A stretch of 64,000 bases of DNA, from positions 558,001 to 622,000 of the forward strand of contig NZ_LJJF01000001.1 in assembly GCF_001625365.1 (NCBI RefSeq). Direction: 5' to 3'. The first letter of the stretch is position 1. Each line of letters begins with the position of its first letter. The notes beneath the pieces were generated by a model. That model was not told the origin of the DNA and ran no database searches. It saw only the letters and a list, made by a program, of their open reading frames with translations. This document shows positions 24,539-33,196 of this stretch, piece after piece. Source of the stretch: Streptomyces sp. MJM8645 (GTDB lineage: Bacteria > Actinomycetota > Actinomycetes > Streptomycetales > Streptomycetaceae). The position numbers were made by a program, and so were the translations under genes.

Positions 24539-25369
24539 ATGGCTGAAGCCGAGGTTGACGCCCAAGCATCACCGCAGGTGCGCTTTGGTCAGGAGCTTCG
24601 CAGGTCACGACGGGCAAGGCGCTGGTCGCAGGCCGAAACTGCCAAGCGCCTGGGGTACTCGGGCGCGCACATCTCATATGTCGAGAACGGGAAGCGTTCC
24701 CCAACACGGGCATTGGCTGTTAAGGCCGATGAGGTGTTCGAGTCAGGCCAACGGTTCTACGAGTTGTGGCGGCGATACAGCCGCGCAGCGCTCCTTGAGG
24801 GCTTCGCGGAGTTCGCCGACGCCGAGGCACGATGCCGTCGGCTGCGGACGGTCGGGCTGATCATCGTTCCTGGGCTTTTCCAAACCCCTGCCTATGCAAG
24901 GGCACTGGCACAGGCAGCCGTCAGACGCGGCACGATCACCCCTGCTGAGGCCGACGAACGCACCGACTATCTGTTGCTGCGCCAGGAGATCCTCTCCCAG
25001 AAGAATCCCCCGATGTTTCACGCGGTGCTCGAAGAGGGCGTCCTCCTCCGCCCCATCGGCGGGCCACAGGTCATGGCTGAACAGCTCCGCCACCTTGAGG
25101 AACTGGCCCAACGTCCGAACGTCACGCTGCAAGTCGCTCCGTTCGGAATCGGCGAAAACCTGGCGTTCAAGCTGCCAATCGTCCTGTTGGACCTGCCCGA
25201 CCATACTGTCGTGGGGTACGCGGAATCGACGGCGAAGGGCCATCTTGAGCGGTCTCGCGCAACAGTGGCGGGATGGGAGAGAGAGTACGATCAGATGCTG
25301 GTGGAAGCGCCGCCGCAGGCCGCATCCCAGGCGATGATCCGCAGGGCCCGAGAGGAACTCCAATCATGA
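24539..25369 (+). CDS. XRE family regulator with DUF5753 domain (intact)
   Basis: The 276-residue protein has an N-terminal HTH_31/XRE domain (residues about 15-70: RFGQELRRSRRARRWSQAET, KRLGYSGAHISYVENGKRSP) and a DUF5753 domain (about 100-270: IIVPGLFQTPAYARALAQAA, AVLEEGVLLRPIGG, NVTLQVAPFGIGENLAF, WEREYDQML). In streptomycetes such regulators act with small DUF397 partners in development and secondary-metabolism control. Its stop overlaps the DUF397 ATG (ATGA). ATG 24539 has GAAGGAG upstream. Confidence 0.9.
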   Translation: MAEAEVDAQASPQVRFGQELRRSRRARRWSQAETAKRLGYSGAHISYVENGKRSPTRALAVKADEVFESGQRFYELWRRYSRAALLEGFAEFADAEARCRRLRTVGLIIVPGLFQTPAYARALAQAAVRRGTITPAEADERTDYLLLRQEILSQKNPPMFHAVLEEGVLLRPIGGPQVMAEQLRHLEELAQRPNVTLQVAPFGIGENLAFKLPIVLLDLPDHTVVGYAESTAKGHLERSRATVAGWEREYDQMLVEAPPQAASQAMIRRAREELQS

Positions 25370-25578
25370 CCGACCGCGTAGAACTGTCCGGTGCTTCCTG
25401 GGTCAAGTCCTCATACTCCGACAATGGTGGTGACTGCGTAGAGGTCGCCGCCGACTTCCCCAACCTCGCTCCCGTCCGTGACTCCAAGGACCCCGAGGGT
25501 CCTGCTCTCGTCTTCCCCGCCGACGCCTGGTCGTCGTTCGTCGCCGCTGTCCAGGCCGGCGAGTTCGGCGAGGTCTGA
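25366..25578 (+). CDS. DUF397 domain protein 4
   Basis: The 70-residue protein MTDRVELSGASWVKSSYSDN continues into the conserved CVEVA, PVRDSKDPEGPALVFPADAW and AAVQAGEFGEV. The ATG overlaps the stop of the XRE gene by four bases, so the two are translationally coupled. This is the only complete, undamaged XRE-DUF397 cassette in the window. Confidence 0.88.
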   Translation: MTDRVELSGASWVKSSYSDNGGDCVEVAADFPNLAPVRDSKDPEGPALVFPADAWSSFVAAVQAGEFGEV

Positions 25579-25591
25579 CGCGCACGACTCT

Positions 25592-25630
25592 CGCGAGCCC
25601 CACTACCCACGGCGGGTGGTGGGGCTCGCG
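25592..25630 (+). terminator. Hairpin after DUF397 gene 4
   Basis: Seventeen-base arms (25592-25608 and 25614-25630) with one A/G mismatch around ACGGC. It is homologous to the hairpin at 18632-18671. Confidence 0.65.
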
Positions 25631-25766
25631 CGTTCTGGGCGGTGACAGTGTTTCAACTGCGTTCACCGAATGCTCGTGCGCGGTCTTGTGCACCGTGCGG
25701 GCGGCGACGTTGGATGTACACCATCCGCTGACCGTCGCGTTCACGTCATACCCTCACGGAGCCCCA

Positions 25767-26762
25767 ATGCCGCTGTCGTCCCTCCGCAAGGCCGCCGCCG
25801 CCTGCGCTGCCGCCGCCGTGCTCGGCGCGCTCGCCACCTCCCCCGCCACGGCTGCCACCGGCGCCACGACCGAGAGCGCCCCGGTCACCGCGCCCGCGCT
25901 GGACGTCCTCACGTACAACACGTTCCTGATGAGCACGACCCTCTACCCCAACTGGGGCCAGCAGTACCGGGCGCAGGCGATCGCCTCGGCGGACTTCTTC
26001 CAGGGCCACGACGTGGTCGTCCTGGAGGAGGCCTTCGACAACGCGGCCTCCGACGCCCTGACCGCCAAGGCCTCGGCCGCCTACCCGTACCACACCCCGG
26101 TCGTCGGCCGCTCCACCAGCGGCTGGGACGCGACCTCCGGCAGCTACAGCTCCGCCACCCCCGAGGACGGCGGCGTGACGCTGCTCAGCAAGTGGCCGAT
26201 CCTGCGCAAGGAGCAGTACGTCTACAAGGACGCCTGCGGCTCGGACTACTTCTCGAACAAGGGCTTCGTCTACGCCGTCCTGAACGTGAACGGCCAGCGC
26301 ACCCACGTGGTCGGCACCCACCTGCAGTCCACCGACTCGGGCTGCTCCAGCGGCCAGCCGGCCGCCATCCGGGCCAAGCAGCTCACGGCCATGCGCGGCT
26401 TCCTGGACGCCAAGCAGATCCCGGCGAACGAGCCGATCCTGCTCGCCGGCGACCTCAACATCGACTCGCACGGCTCCGAGTACCAGGCCCTGCTGGACAA
26501 CGCCAATCTGGCGCCGGCCTCCGCCCGCACCGGCTGGCCGTACTCCTTCGACACCGCCGACAACTCCGTCGCCGCCTACCGCTACCCGGGCGAGCCCAAG
26601 GAGGACCTGGACTACGTGCTCTACCGGGCCGACCACGCCCGCCCGCAGCAGTACACCAACCAGGTCCTGCGCACGCACAGCGCGCCGTGGACGGTGAGCA
26701 GTTGGGGCAAGAGCTACACCTACACCGACCTCTCCGACCACTACCCGCTCGCCGCGCACTGA
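25767..26762 (+). CDS. Secreted sphingomyelinase C-like phosphodiesterase
   Basis: The 331-residue protein has a signal peptide (residues 1-30, cleavage near ATAA) and a DNase-I/endonuclease-exonuclease-phosphatase fold. Catalytic residues are visible in LTYNTFLM (Asn), VVLEEAF (Glu metal ligand), GTHLQS (His), GDLNIDS (Asp/Asn) and the final SDHYPLAAH (Asp-His). The spacing and YNTFLM resemble bacterial sphingomyelin phosphodiesterases, which cleave sphingomyelin outside the cell. The start at ATG 25767 is chosen because it directly begins the signal peptide; an in-frame upstream codon would add 27 non-signal residues. Confidence 0.85.
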   Translation: MPLSSLRKAAAACAAAAVLGALATSPATAATGATTESAPVTAPALDVLTYNTFLMSTTLYPNWGQQYRAQAIASADFFQGHDVVVLEEAFDNAASDALTAKASAAYPYHTPVVGRSTSGWDATSGSYSSATPEDGGVTLLSKWPILRKEQYVYKDACGSDYFSNKGFVYAVLNVNGQRTHVVGTHLQSTDSGCSSGQPAAIRAKQLTAMRGFLDAKQIPANEPILLAGDLNIDSHGSEYQALLDNANLAPASARTGWPYSFDTADNSVAAYRYPGEPKEDLDYVLYRADHARPQQYTNQVLRTHSAPWTVSSWGKSYTYTDLSDHYPLAAH

Positions 26763-26784
26763 CCGGGGACCAACCCGCGGGGAA

Positions 26785-29253
26785 CTACACCGCCCCGAAG
26801 GGCAGTTCCAGCTCCGCCCAGACCACCTTGCCGTCCCTGGTCAGCCGGCTGCCCCAGCGCTGGGCCAGCTCGCTGACCAGGAACATGCCGCGCCCGCCCT
26901 CGTCCTGTTCGGCGAAGGGGCGCAGCTGCGGCGCCGACCCGCCGGCGTCGGAGACCTCCAGGGTGAGCACCCGGTCGCGGAACAGCCGCAGCCGCCGCGG
27001 GGCCCCGGCGTGCAGCAGGGCGTTCGTGACCAGTTCGCTGACCAGCAGTTCGGCGTAGTCGGAGAGGGCGGTCAGGCCCCAGGAGTCCAGGGTGGCGCGG
27101 GTGAAGCGGCGGGCCTTGCCGGGCAGCCGGCCGCCGCCGGTGAGCGGGAGGGTGGCGATCCGGTCGGCGGGCAGCGGCAGGACCCGCGCCATGATCATCG
27201 CGATGTCGTCCTCGGTGCCGTCGGTGACCAGTGCGCCGAGGACGGCGTCGCAGTTCTCCTCCAGGGTCCGGCCGGGCCCGGCGAGGGTGTCGGCCAGCAG
27301 GTCGATGCCGTCGTCGAGGTCCTGGCCGCGCCGCTCGACCAGGCCGTCGGTGTAGAGGGTGACCATGCCGCCCTCGGGCAGGGTGAACTCGATCGACTCG
27401 AAGGCCACCCCGCCGACGCCCAGCGGCACGCCGGGTGGCACCTCGACCCGGCGGGCGGTGCCGTCGGGGGCGACCCAGATCGGCGGCAGGTGGCCGGCCG
27501 AGGCGATCTGGACGGTGCGCTCCAGCGGGTCGTAGACGGCGCAGATGCAGGTGGCGAACTGGCCCTCGCCGATGCCCGAGGCGGTCTCGTCCAGGCGTGT
27601 GAGGACCTGCTCGGGCGGCATGTCGAGGGTGGCGAGCGTCCGGGCGACGGTGCGCAGCTGGCCCATGGTGGCGGCGGCCCGGATGCCGTGGCCCATCACG
27701 TCGCCGACCACCAGGGCGACCCGGCCGCAGGACAGCGGCACGACGTCGAACCAGTCGCCGCCGACCTCACTGACCACGCTGCTGGGCAGGTAGCGGTAGG
27801 CGATCTCCAGGCCCAGGGTGCGGTGGATCTCCTGCGGCAGCAGGCTGCGCTGGAGGGTGAGCGCCGTCTCCCGCTCGCGCCGGTAGAGCCGGGCGTTGTC
27901 GATGGCCAGCGCGGTGCGGGCGACCAGTTCCTCGGCGAGCGCCACGTCGGCGTCGCTGAACGGCTCGGAGTTGCGCATCCGGATGAACTCGGAGCCGCCG
28001 AGCACCATGCCCCGGGCGGTGAGCGGCACCATCAGGTACGAGTGGATGCCTGCCGCGATGCCGGGCTCGACCCGGTCCTCGCTGGAGACCAGGCCGCGCA
28101 GCACCTCGGCGTCCACGTGGGCGCGCAGCAGGGGGCGGCCGCTGCGCAGGCACTGGGTGTAGCTGCGGTCGGGGGCGTACTCGGAGGTCTCGCCGACGGT
28201 GTCCACGGCGTGCGCGAGGCCCGACTCGTACGACTCGCCGACCGCGACGGCACGCAGGGTGACCGTCCGGTCGGAGGGGATGGGGGTGGGTTCGGCGCCG
28301 CGCAGCACCGGTTCCAGCAGGTCGACGGTGGCGAAGTCGGCGAACCGGGGGACGACGGCCTCGATCAGCTCCTCGGCGGTGCGCTGGAGGTCGAGGGTGG
28401 TGCCGATCCGGGCCGTCGCCTCGGCGATGGTGGCGAGCCGCTCCTGGGCGCGGGCGGCGCGGGCCTCGGCCTGGAAGCGCTCGGTGACGTCGATGATCGA
28501 GGAACAGACGCCGAAGACCCGGCCGGTGGAGTCCTCCAGCCGAAAGTAGGAGGCGGACCAGGCGCGGTCGCGCTTCGGGTCCCCGGGCACCCGGCCGTGG
28601 GAGCGGGCGTCCACCACGGGCTTGCCGCTCCTGAGCACCTGCCGCATGGTCTGCTCGATCTCGACGCTGTTGATACCGGGCAGCACCGCGGGTATCCGGC
28701 GGCCGAGGTGGGCGGCGATGGGGACGCCGTTCATCCGGGCGAGCGCCTCGTTGAGCCGGACGTAGCGCAGCTCGGTGTCGTAGACGGCCATGCCGATCGG
28801 CGAGCGGTCGAAGACGCCGTCCAGGACGGCGAGGTCGGCCTCGACCGCCTGGAGGGCGCGGATGTCGGAGGCGGTGGCGAGCAGCAGCAGGGTGCCGGCC
28901 GGGCCGGCGATCGGGTAGGTGCGGAACTCCAGGTCGACCTTGTGGCCGTCGCGGTGGCGGACCGGGAAGACGCCGGACCAGCCGGCGGAGCCGCCCATGA
29001 TGTGGGCGAACAGGGACAGCACCTCGGGGCGGTCGGTGCCGTCGGTGAGCAGCTGGGCGGCGTAGCTGCCGACGGCCTCCTCGGCGGAGTAGCCGAGCAG
29101 CGCCTCGGCGTCCTCGCTCCAGTGCAGGATCAGGCCGTCGCCCTGGAGCAGGGCCGTCGCGAGCGGGACGAGTCGGTGGCCTTCGGGGCGTACGGGGGTG
29201 GCGCCCGGTGCGGGGCCGGCGGCGGAGGTCACGTCCCACTCGTTTCCGTGCAT
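26785..29253 (-). CDS. PAS-PAS-GAF-SpoIIE phosphatase with C-terminal anti-sigma-type ATPase domain
   Basis: The 822-residue protein has, in order, PAS (about 30-130), PAS (about 140-265), GAF (about 275-455), a PPM/SpoIIE Ser/Thr phosphatase (about 480-675, metal-binding GGDWFDV and VVGDVMGHG) and a HATPase_c domain (about 690-820, ELVTNALLHA and GGRGMFLVSEL). This architecture is common in streptomycetes, where such proteins act in partner-switching control of sigma factors by dephosphorylating anti-anti-sigma proteins and carrying an RsbW-like kinase module. It has no membrane segment, so cytoplasmic sensing is likely. No sigma factor or antagonist gene is adjacent. Confidence 0.9.
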   Translation of the reverse strand: MHGNEWDVTSAAGPAPGATPVRPEGHRLVPLATALLQGDGLILHWSEDAEALLGYSAEEAVGSYAAQLLTDGTDRPEVLSLFAHIMGGSAGWSGVFPVRHRDGHKVDLEFRTYPIAGPAGTLLLLATASDIRALQAVEADLAVLDGVFDRSPIGMAVYDTELRYVRLNEALARMNGVPIAAHLGRRIPAVLPGINSVEIEQTMRQVLRSGKPVVDARSHGRVPGDPKRDRAWSASYFRLEDSTGRVFGVCSSIIDVTERFQAEARAARAQERLATIAEATARIGTTLDLQRTAEELIEAVVPRFADFATVDLLEPVLRGAEPTPIPSDRTVTLRAVAVGESYESGLAHAVDTVGETSEYAPDRSYTQCLRSGRPLLRAHVDAEVLRGLVSSEDRVEPGIAAGIHSYLMVPLTARGMVLGGSEFIRMRNSEPFSDADVALAEELVARTALAIDNARLYRRERETALTLQRSLLPQEIHRTLGLEIAYRYLPSSVVSEVGGDWFDVVPLSCGRVALVVGDVMGHGIRAAATMGQLRTVARTLATLDMPPEQVLTRLDETASGIGEGQFATCICAVYDPLERTVQIASAGHLPPIWVAPDGTARRVEVPPGVPLGVGGVAFESIEFTLPEGGMVTLYTDGLVERRGQDLDDGIDLLADTLAGPGRTLEENCDAVLGALVTDGTEDDIAMIMARVLPLPADRIATLPLTGGGRLPGKARRFTRATLDSWGLTALSDYAELLVSELVTNALLHAGAPRRLRLFRDRVLTLEVSDAGGSAPQLRPFAEQDEGGRGMFLVSELAQRWGSRLTRDGKVVWAELELPFGAV

Positions 29254-29399
29254 GATCAGGCAGCACCCCGGTTCGGCTCGTGCCCGGCCGGGGGCCTCAC
29301 GGTCCGTGCCGGCCGGGATTCTTCTCCAGACTGCACGGACATCGGCCGCCCGGCGACCCCTTGGTCAGGGGTCGTCCGGCCGTTCCGGTAGTACGGGAG

Positions 29400-30020
29400 T
29401 CATGGGCGTACCGGCCGCAGCGTACTCTCCAGAACGCCGGTCCACTGCCGGATCACCCCGGATCGTCGGACGCTGTCGTCGGTGAGCAGGTTGGCCAGGC
29501 CCAGCCCGCGGGCGAGGTCGAGGGTGGCCTGCACGGACTCGCGCACACCGGGGCGGGTCTCGTCGGCGTCCAGGAACTCGACGGCGGCCCGGTGGGCCTC
29601 CCGGCCGACGTGCCCCTCCAGGGCGATGATCCGCTCGCGCAGCGGCTCCTCGGTGGCGGCGGCCGTCCACAGGTGCAGGGCGGCGCGGAACAGCGGGCCG
29701 GTGTAGAGGCGCACGATCATGTCGACGACGGCCCGGGTGCGGTCGGGGCCGGCGGCCGGCAGCTCGCCCGTGTGGGCGCGGACGGCGGCCAGCCGCTCGG
29801 CGGTGACGTGCTCGACGGCCGCGGTGAACAGGTCCTCGCGGGTCGGGAAGTGGTGCTGGGCTGCGCCCCGGGACACTCCGGCGCGCTCGGCGACCACGGT
29901 GACGGTGGAGCCGTGCCAGCCGAGCTCGGCCAGGCAGTCCACGGCCGCCGCGAGCAGCCGGGCCCGGGTGGCGCGGCTGCGGTCCTGCTGGGGGGCGCGG
30001 GCGGCGGAGTGGCTGGTCAT
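29400..30020 (-). CDS. TetR/AcrR family regulator, last gene of the acyl-CoA catabolic cluster
   Basis: The 206-residue protein has a TetR HTH (residues about 18-65: VTVVAERAGVSRGAAQHHFPTREDL) and a C-terminal ligand domain. It follows the CoA-ligase gene on the same strand by 143 bases, so it is probably part of, and regulates, the catabolic operon (analogous to AtuR/LiuR by position only). The ATG at 30020 has AGGAA upstream. Confidence 0.85.
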   Translation of the reverse strand: MTSHSAARAPQQDRSRATRARLLAAAVDCLAELGWHGSTVTVVAERAGVSRGAAQHHFPTREDLFTAAVEHVTAERLAAVRAHTGELPAAGPDRTRAVVDMIVRLYTGPLFRAALHLWTAAATEEPLRERIIALEGHVGREAHRAAVEFLDADETRPGVRESVQATLDLARGLGLANLLTDDSVRRSGVIRQWTGVLESTLRPVRP

Positions 30021-30163
30021 GGCTGGCGGCGGTTCCTGTTCCGGTGGGGGCTCGGCGGGCCGGTCGTGCCCGACGGGCCCGTCGCTCCCGGCGGGCCCGC
30101 CGTGCTCGGCGGGTCGATCCTCACAGACGGGCGCCGGTCTTCGGCCGCCGGGGGCCCGGCCGC

Positions 30164-31798
30164 TCAGCGGGAGGCCTCGGGGGCGGCTCCGGCGGGCGCG
30201 GCGGCGGCCGACGCGCGGCGCGAGGCCTCGCGGGCGCGCAGCTCGCGGCGGAGGATCTTGCCGGCCGCGGACTTGGGGACGGCCTCGACGAACTCCACCG
30301 CGCGGACCTTCTTGTACGGGGCCACCAGCCCGGCCACGAAGCCGGTGACCTCCTCCGCGCTCAGGCCGCTGCCCGGCGCACGGACCACGAAGGCCTTAGG
30401 GCACTCGGTGCCGTCGGCGTCCGGGACGCCGATCACGGCGGCGTCGACGATCTGCGGGTGGCCGAGCAGCACGGCCTCCAGCTCGGCCGGGGCCACCTGG
30501 TAGCCCTTGTACTTGATCAGCTCCTTCACCCGGTCGACGATGTACAGGTACCCCCGGTCGTCGACGAAGCCGACGTCGCCGGTGTGCAGCCAGCCCTCGG
30601 CGTCGACCACCGCGGCGGTGTCGGAGGGGCGGCCGAAGTACCCCTTCATCACCTGCGGGCCCCGGATCAGCAGCTCGCCCGGCTCGCCGGGCCCGAGGTC
30701 CTCGCCGGCGCCGTCCAGGGCGGCGACCCGCAGCTCGGTGGACGGGATCAGCCGCCCCACCGAGCCGGGCGAGGGGTCGCGCTCCAGCGGGGAGACCACG
30801 TGGGTGACCGGGGACAGCTCGGTCATGCCGTAGCCCTGGAGCAGGTGCGGCAGGCCCAGGCGGCGGGCGCAGGCGGCGGCGAGCTCCGGATCCAGCGGGG
30901 CGGCCGCGCACAGCAGGTACTCGACGGAGGAGAGGTCGAAGCGCTCCACGACCGGGTGCCTGGCCAGGGCGAGCGCGATCGGCGGGGCCACCACCAGCGC
31001 CTGCACCCGCTGCTCCTCGATGGTGCGGCAGAACTGCTCCAGGTCGAAGCGGGGCAGCACCACCACGGTGGCGCCGCAGCGCAGCGGCTGGTTGAGCAGC
31101 GCCGTCAGGCCGTAGATGTGGAAGAAGGGCAGCACGGCGAGCACCCGTTCGCCCACGGCGGGCCGGTAGAGGGCGTCGCACTGGGCGAGGTTGGTGGCGA
31201 TCGAGCGGTGGGTGAGCATCACCCCCTTGGGCAGTCCGGTGGTGCCGCTGGAGTAGGGCAGCACGGCGACGTCCCGGCCTGGGTCGATGGCGATCCCGGG
31301 GGCGGGGCCGGTGGTGGCCAGCAGGTCGGCGAGCGAGCGGTGGCCCTCGGCGCCGTCCAGGACGAGGATCTCGGCCAGTGGGCCGCCCTGCTCGGCGAGC
31401 AGGGCGGCGGCCTTGCGGGCGGTCGGCAGGAGTGGGGAGACGGTCACCAGCCAGCGGGCGCCGCTGTCGCCGAGCTGCCCGGCCAGGTCGGCGGGCGTGG
31501 CCATCGAGGACACCGTGGTCACGGTGGCGCCGGCCCGGGTGGCGCCGTAGAAGGCCGTCGGGTAGCCGAGCGTGTTGGGGCTGAACAGGGCCACCACGTC
31601 GCCCTGGCGCACCCCGGCCGCGGCCAGCCCGGCGGCCACCCGCTCGACGCCGGCGGCGAGCCGCGCGTAGCTGACGCGCTCCCCGGTGACGCCGTCGATC
31701 AGGGCCGGCCCGTCGCCGTACGCCGCCGCGCCGCCGAGTACCGCGTCATGGATCGGCAGGTCCACCGTCGGCACGTCCGGGAATTCGCTGCGGAACAC
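30164..31798 (-). CDS. AMP-binding acyl-CoA ligase, 4-coumarate-CoA-ligase-like
   Basis: The 544-residue ANL-superfamily enzyme has the P-loop SSGTTGLPKGV (about residues 180-190), the YGMTE motif, LHTGD, and the C-terminal catalytic Lys in PKSAAGKILRREL. These activate carboxylic acids with ATP and CoA. In this operon it probably activates a branched or terpenoid acid before beta-oxidation. GTG 31798 is chosen because GGAGG lies eight bases upstream; the frame extends much further upstream only as non-coding sequence. A 210-base spacer with a tandem repeat separates it from the dehydrogenase gene. Confidence 0.87.
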   Translation of the reverse strand: MFRSEFPDVPTVDLPIHDAVLGGAAAYGDGPALIDGVTGERVSYARLAAGVERVAAGLAAAGVRQGDVVALFSPNTLGYPTAFYGATRAGATVTTVSSMATPADLAGQLGDSGARWLVTVSPLLPTARKAAALLAEQGGPLAEILVLDGAEGHRSLADLLATTGPAPGIAIDPGRDVAVLPYSSGTTGLPKGVMLTHRSIATNLAQCDALYRPAVGERVLAVLPFFHIYGLTALLNQPLRCGATVVVLPRFDLEQFCRTIEEQRVQALVVAPPIALALARHPVVERFDLSSVEYLLCAAAPLDPELAAACARRLGLPHLLQGYGMTELSPVTHVVSPLERDPSPGSVGRLIPSTELRVAALDGAGEDLGPGEPGELLIRGPQVMKGYFGRPSDTAAVVDAEGWLHTGDVGFVDDRGYLYIVDRVKELIKYKGYQVAPAELEAVLLGHPQIVDAAVIGVPDADGTECPKAFVVRAPGSGLSAEEVTGFVAGLVAPYKKVRAVEFVEAVPKSAAGKILRRELRAREASRRASAAAAPAGAAPEASR

Positions 31799-31950
31799 CA
31801 AAGTAAGCCTCCAGGAAGGTAGTTGACGCATCGACTGGCGCGGCGAAAGGTCGACCGAGGGTACGAACAGGAGCATACGGACCATGACGTCCGCCACTGC
31901 AAAGTTCGCCGAGATGTCCCTCTGGTGACCCACCGGGGGCACGCCCGGCG

Positions 31951-32000
31951 GGTGCGTCCGGTGGATGCGTCCGGTGGGTGCGGTGCGTCCGGTGCGTCCG
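31951..32000. repeat. Degenerate tandem repeat in the dehydrogenase-ligase spacer
   Basis: TGCGTCCG occurs at 31953, 31966, 31984 and 31993, within GGTGCGTCCG-type units. It lies between two co-oriented genes and may affect read-through; no further function is visible. Confidence 0.5.
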
Positions 32001-32010
32001 GCGCTGCGGA

Positions 32011-33183
32011 CTAATAGGACTTCGGGAGGCCGAGGGTGTGCTGGGCCACGTAGTTGAGCACCATCTCGCGGCTGACCGGGGCGACCCGGCCGACCCGGGT
32101 GGCGGCCAGCAGCGCGCCCAGCCCGTACTCCTGGGTGAGGCCGTTGCCGCCCAGCGTCTGCACCGCCTGGTCGACGGTACGGGCGGCGGCCTCGCCGGCC
32201 GCGTACTTGGCCATGTTGGCGGCCTCCCCGGCGGCCACGTCCTCCCCCGCGTCGTAGAGCAGCCCGGCCTTCTGGGTCATCAGCCGGGCCAGCTCGATCT
32301 CCACCGCGCACTGGGCCAGCGGGTGGGCCAGGCCCTGGTGGGCGCCGATCGGGGTGGACCAGACGGTGCGGGTCTTCGCGTACTCGACGGCCTTGCCGAG
32401 GGCCTGGCGGGCCAGGCCGAGGGAGAACGCGGCGGTCAGCACGCGCTCGGGGTTGAGGCCGGCGAACAGTTGCAGCAGGCCGGCGTCCTCGTCGCCGACC
32501 AGGGCGTCGGCGGGCAACCGGACGTCGTCCAGGAAGACCTGGAACTGCTTCTCGGGGGCGACGAGTTCCATCGGTATCGCCCGGTACTCGAAGCCGGCGG
32601 CGTCGCGCGGGACGATGAACAGGCAGGGCTTGAGCCTGCCGGTGCGGGCGTCTTCGGTGCGGGCGACGAACAGCACGGCGTCGCAGTGGTCGATGCCGGA
32701 GACGAACACCTTGCGGCCGGTCAGCAGCCAGTCCCCGCCGTCCCGGCGGGCGACGGTGGAGATCCGGTGCGCGTTGGAGCCGGCGTCCGGCTCGGTGATG
32801 CCGAAGGCCATCTTGCGGCTGCCGTCGGCGAGTCCGGGCAGCCAGCGCTGCTTCTGCTCCTCGGTGCCGAAGCGGGCGATCACGGTGCCGCAGATCGCCG
32901 GGGAGACGATGAGCAGCAGCAGGGGGCAGCCGGCCGTGCCCAACTCCTCCAGCACGATGGCGAGATCGGTGACGCCGCCGCCCCCTCCGCCGTACTCGGC
33001 GGGCAGGTTCACGCCGAGGTAGCCGGCCTTGCCGGCGTCCGCCCACAGCTCGTCGGCGGGCTCGCCGGCCCGTGCCTTGGCCATGTAGTAGGCGGAGCCG
33101 TAGCGGCGGCCGAGGTCGCCGACGGCCTGGCGCAGGGCCCGGCGTTCGGGGGTCTCGATGAGCTGACTGCCGATGGTGGACAT
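32011..33183 (-). CDS. Acyl-CoA dehydrogenase (AtuD/LiuA-like by context)
   Basis: The 390-residue flavoprotein is a typical acyl-CoA dehydrogenase. It has an N-terminal helical domain, the FAD/substrate segment FGITEPDAGSNAHRISTVAR, beta-domain GRKVFVSGID and a C-terminal helical domain with QTLGGNGLTQEYGL. It would introduce the alpha,beta double bond in an acyl-CoA that the adjacent carboxylase then uses. It starts 13 bases after the stop of the biotin carboxylase gene, with AGGAAGGA as ribosome-binding site, so it is clearly in the operon. Confidence 0.88.
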   Translation of the reverse strand: MSTIGSQLIETPERRALRQAVGDLGRRYGSAYYMAKARAGEPADELWADAGKAGYLGVNLPAEYGGGGGGVTDLAIVLEELGTAGCPLLLLIVSPAICGTVIARFGTEEQKQRWLPGLADGSRKMAFGITEPDAGSNAHRISTVARRDGGDWLLTGRKVFVSGIDHCDAVLFVARTEDARTGRLKPCLFIVPRDAAGFEYRAIPMELVAPEKQFQVFLDDVRLPADALVGDEDAGLLQLFAGLNPERVLTAAFSLGLARQALGKAVEYAKTRTVWSTPIGAHQGLAHPLAQCAVEIELARLMTQKAGLLYDAGEDVAAGEAANMAKYAAGEAAARTVDQAVQTLGGNGLTQEYGLGALLAATRVGRVAPVSREMVLNYVAQHTLGLPKSY

Positions 33184-33196
33184 GCGGGGTCCTTCC

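Noticed and set aside
25273..25578. Longer start (GTG-type) for DUF397 gene 4
   Set aside because: The extra 31 codons overlap the XRE gene in another frame; ATG 25366 aligns with the other DUF397 starts and gives the standard ATGA overlap.
26785..29391. Very long plus-strand ORF antiparallel to the SpoIIE gene
   Set aside because: Its Gly/Ala/Val-rich translation is the mirror of a GC-biased minus-strand gene with recognisable domains; no start signal or family.
29254..29399. GC-rich inverted repeat between TetR and SpoIIE genes
   Set aside because: CCCGGCCGG arms are far apart with no T-tract in either direction; too common in this GC content to call a terminator.
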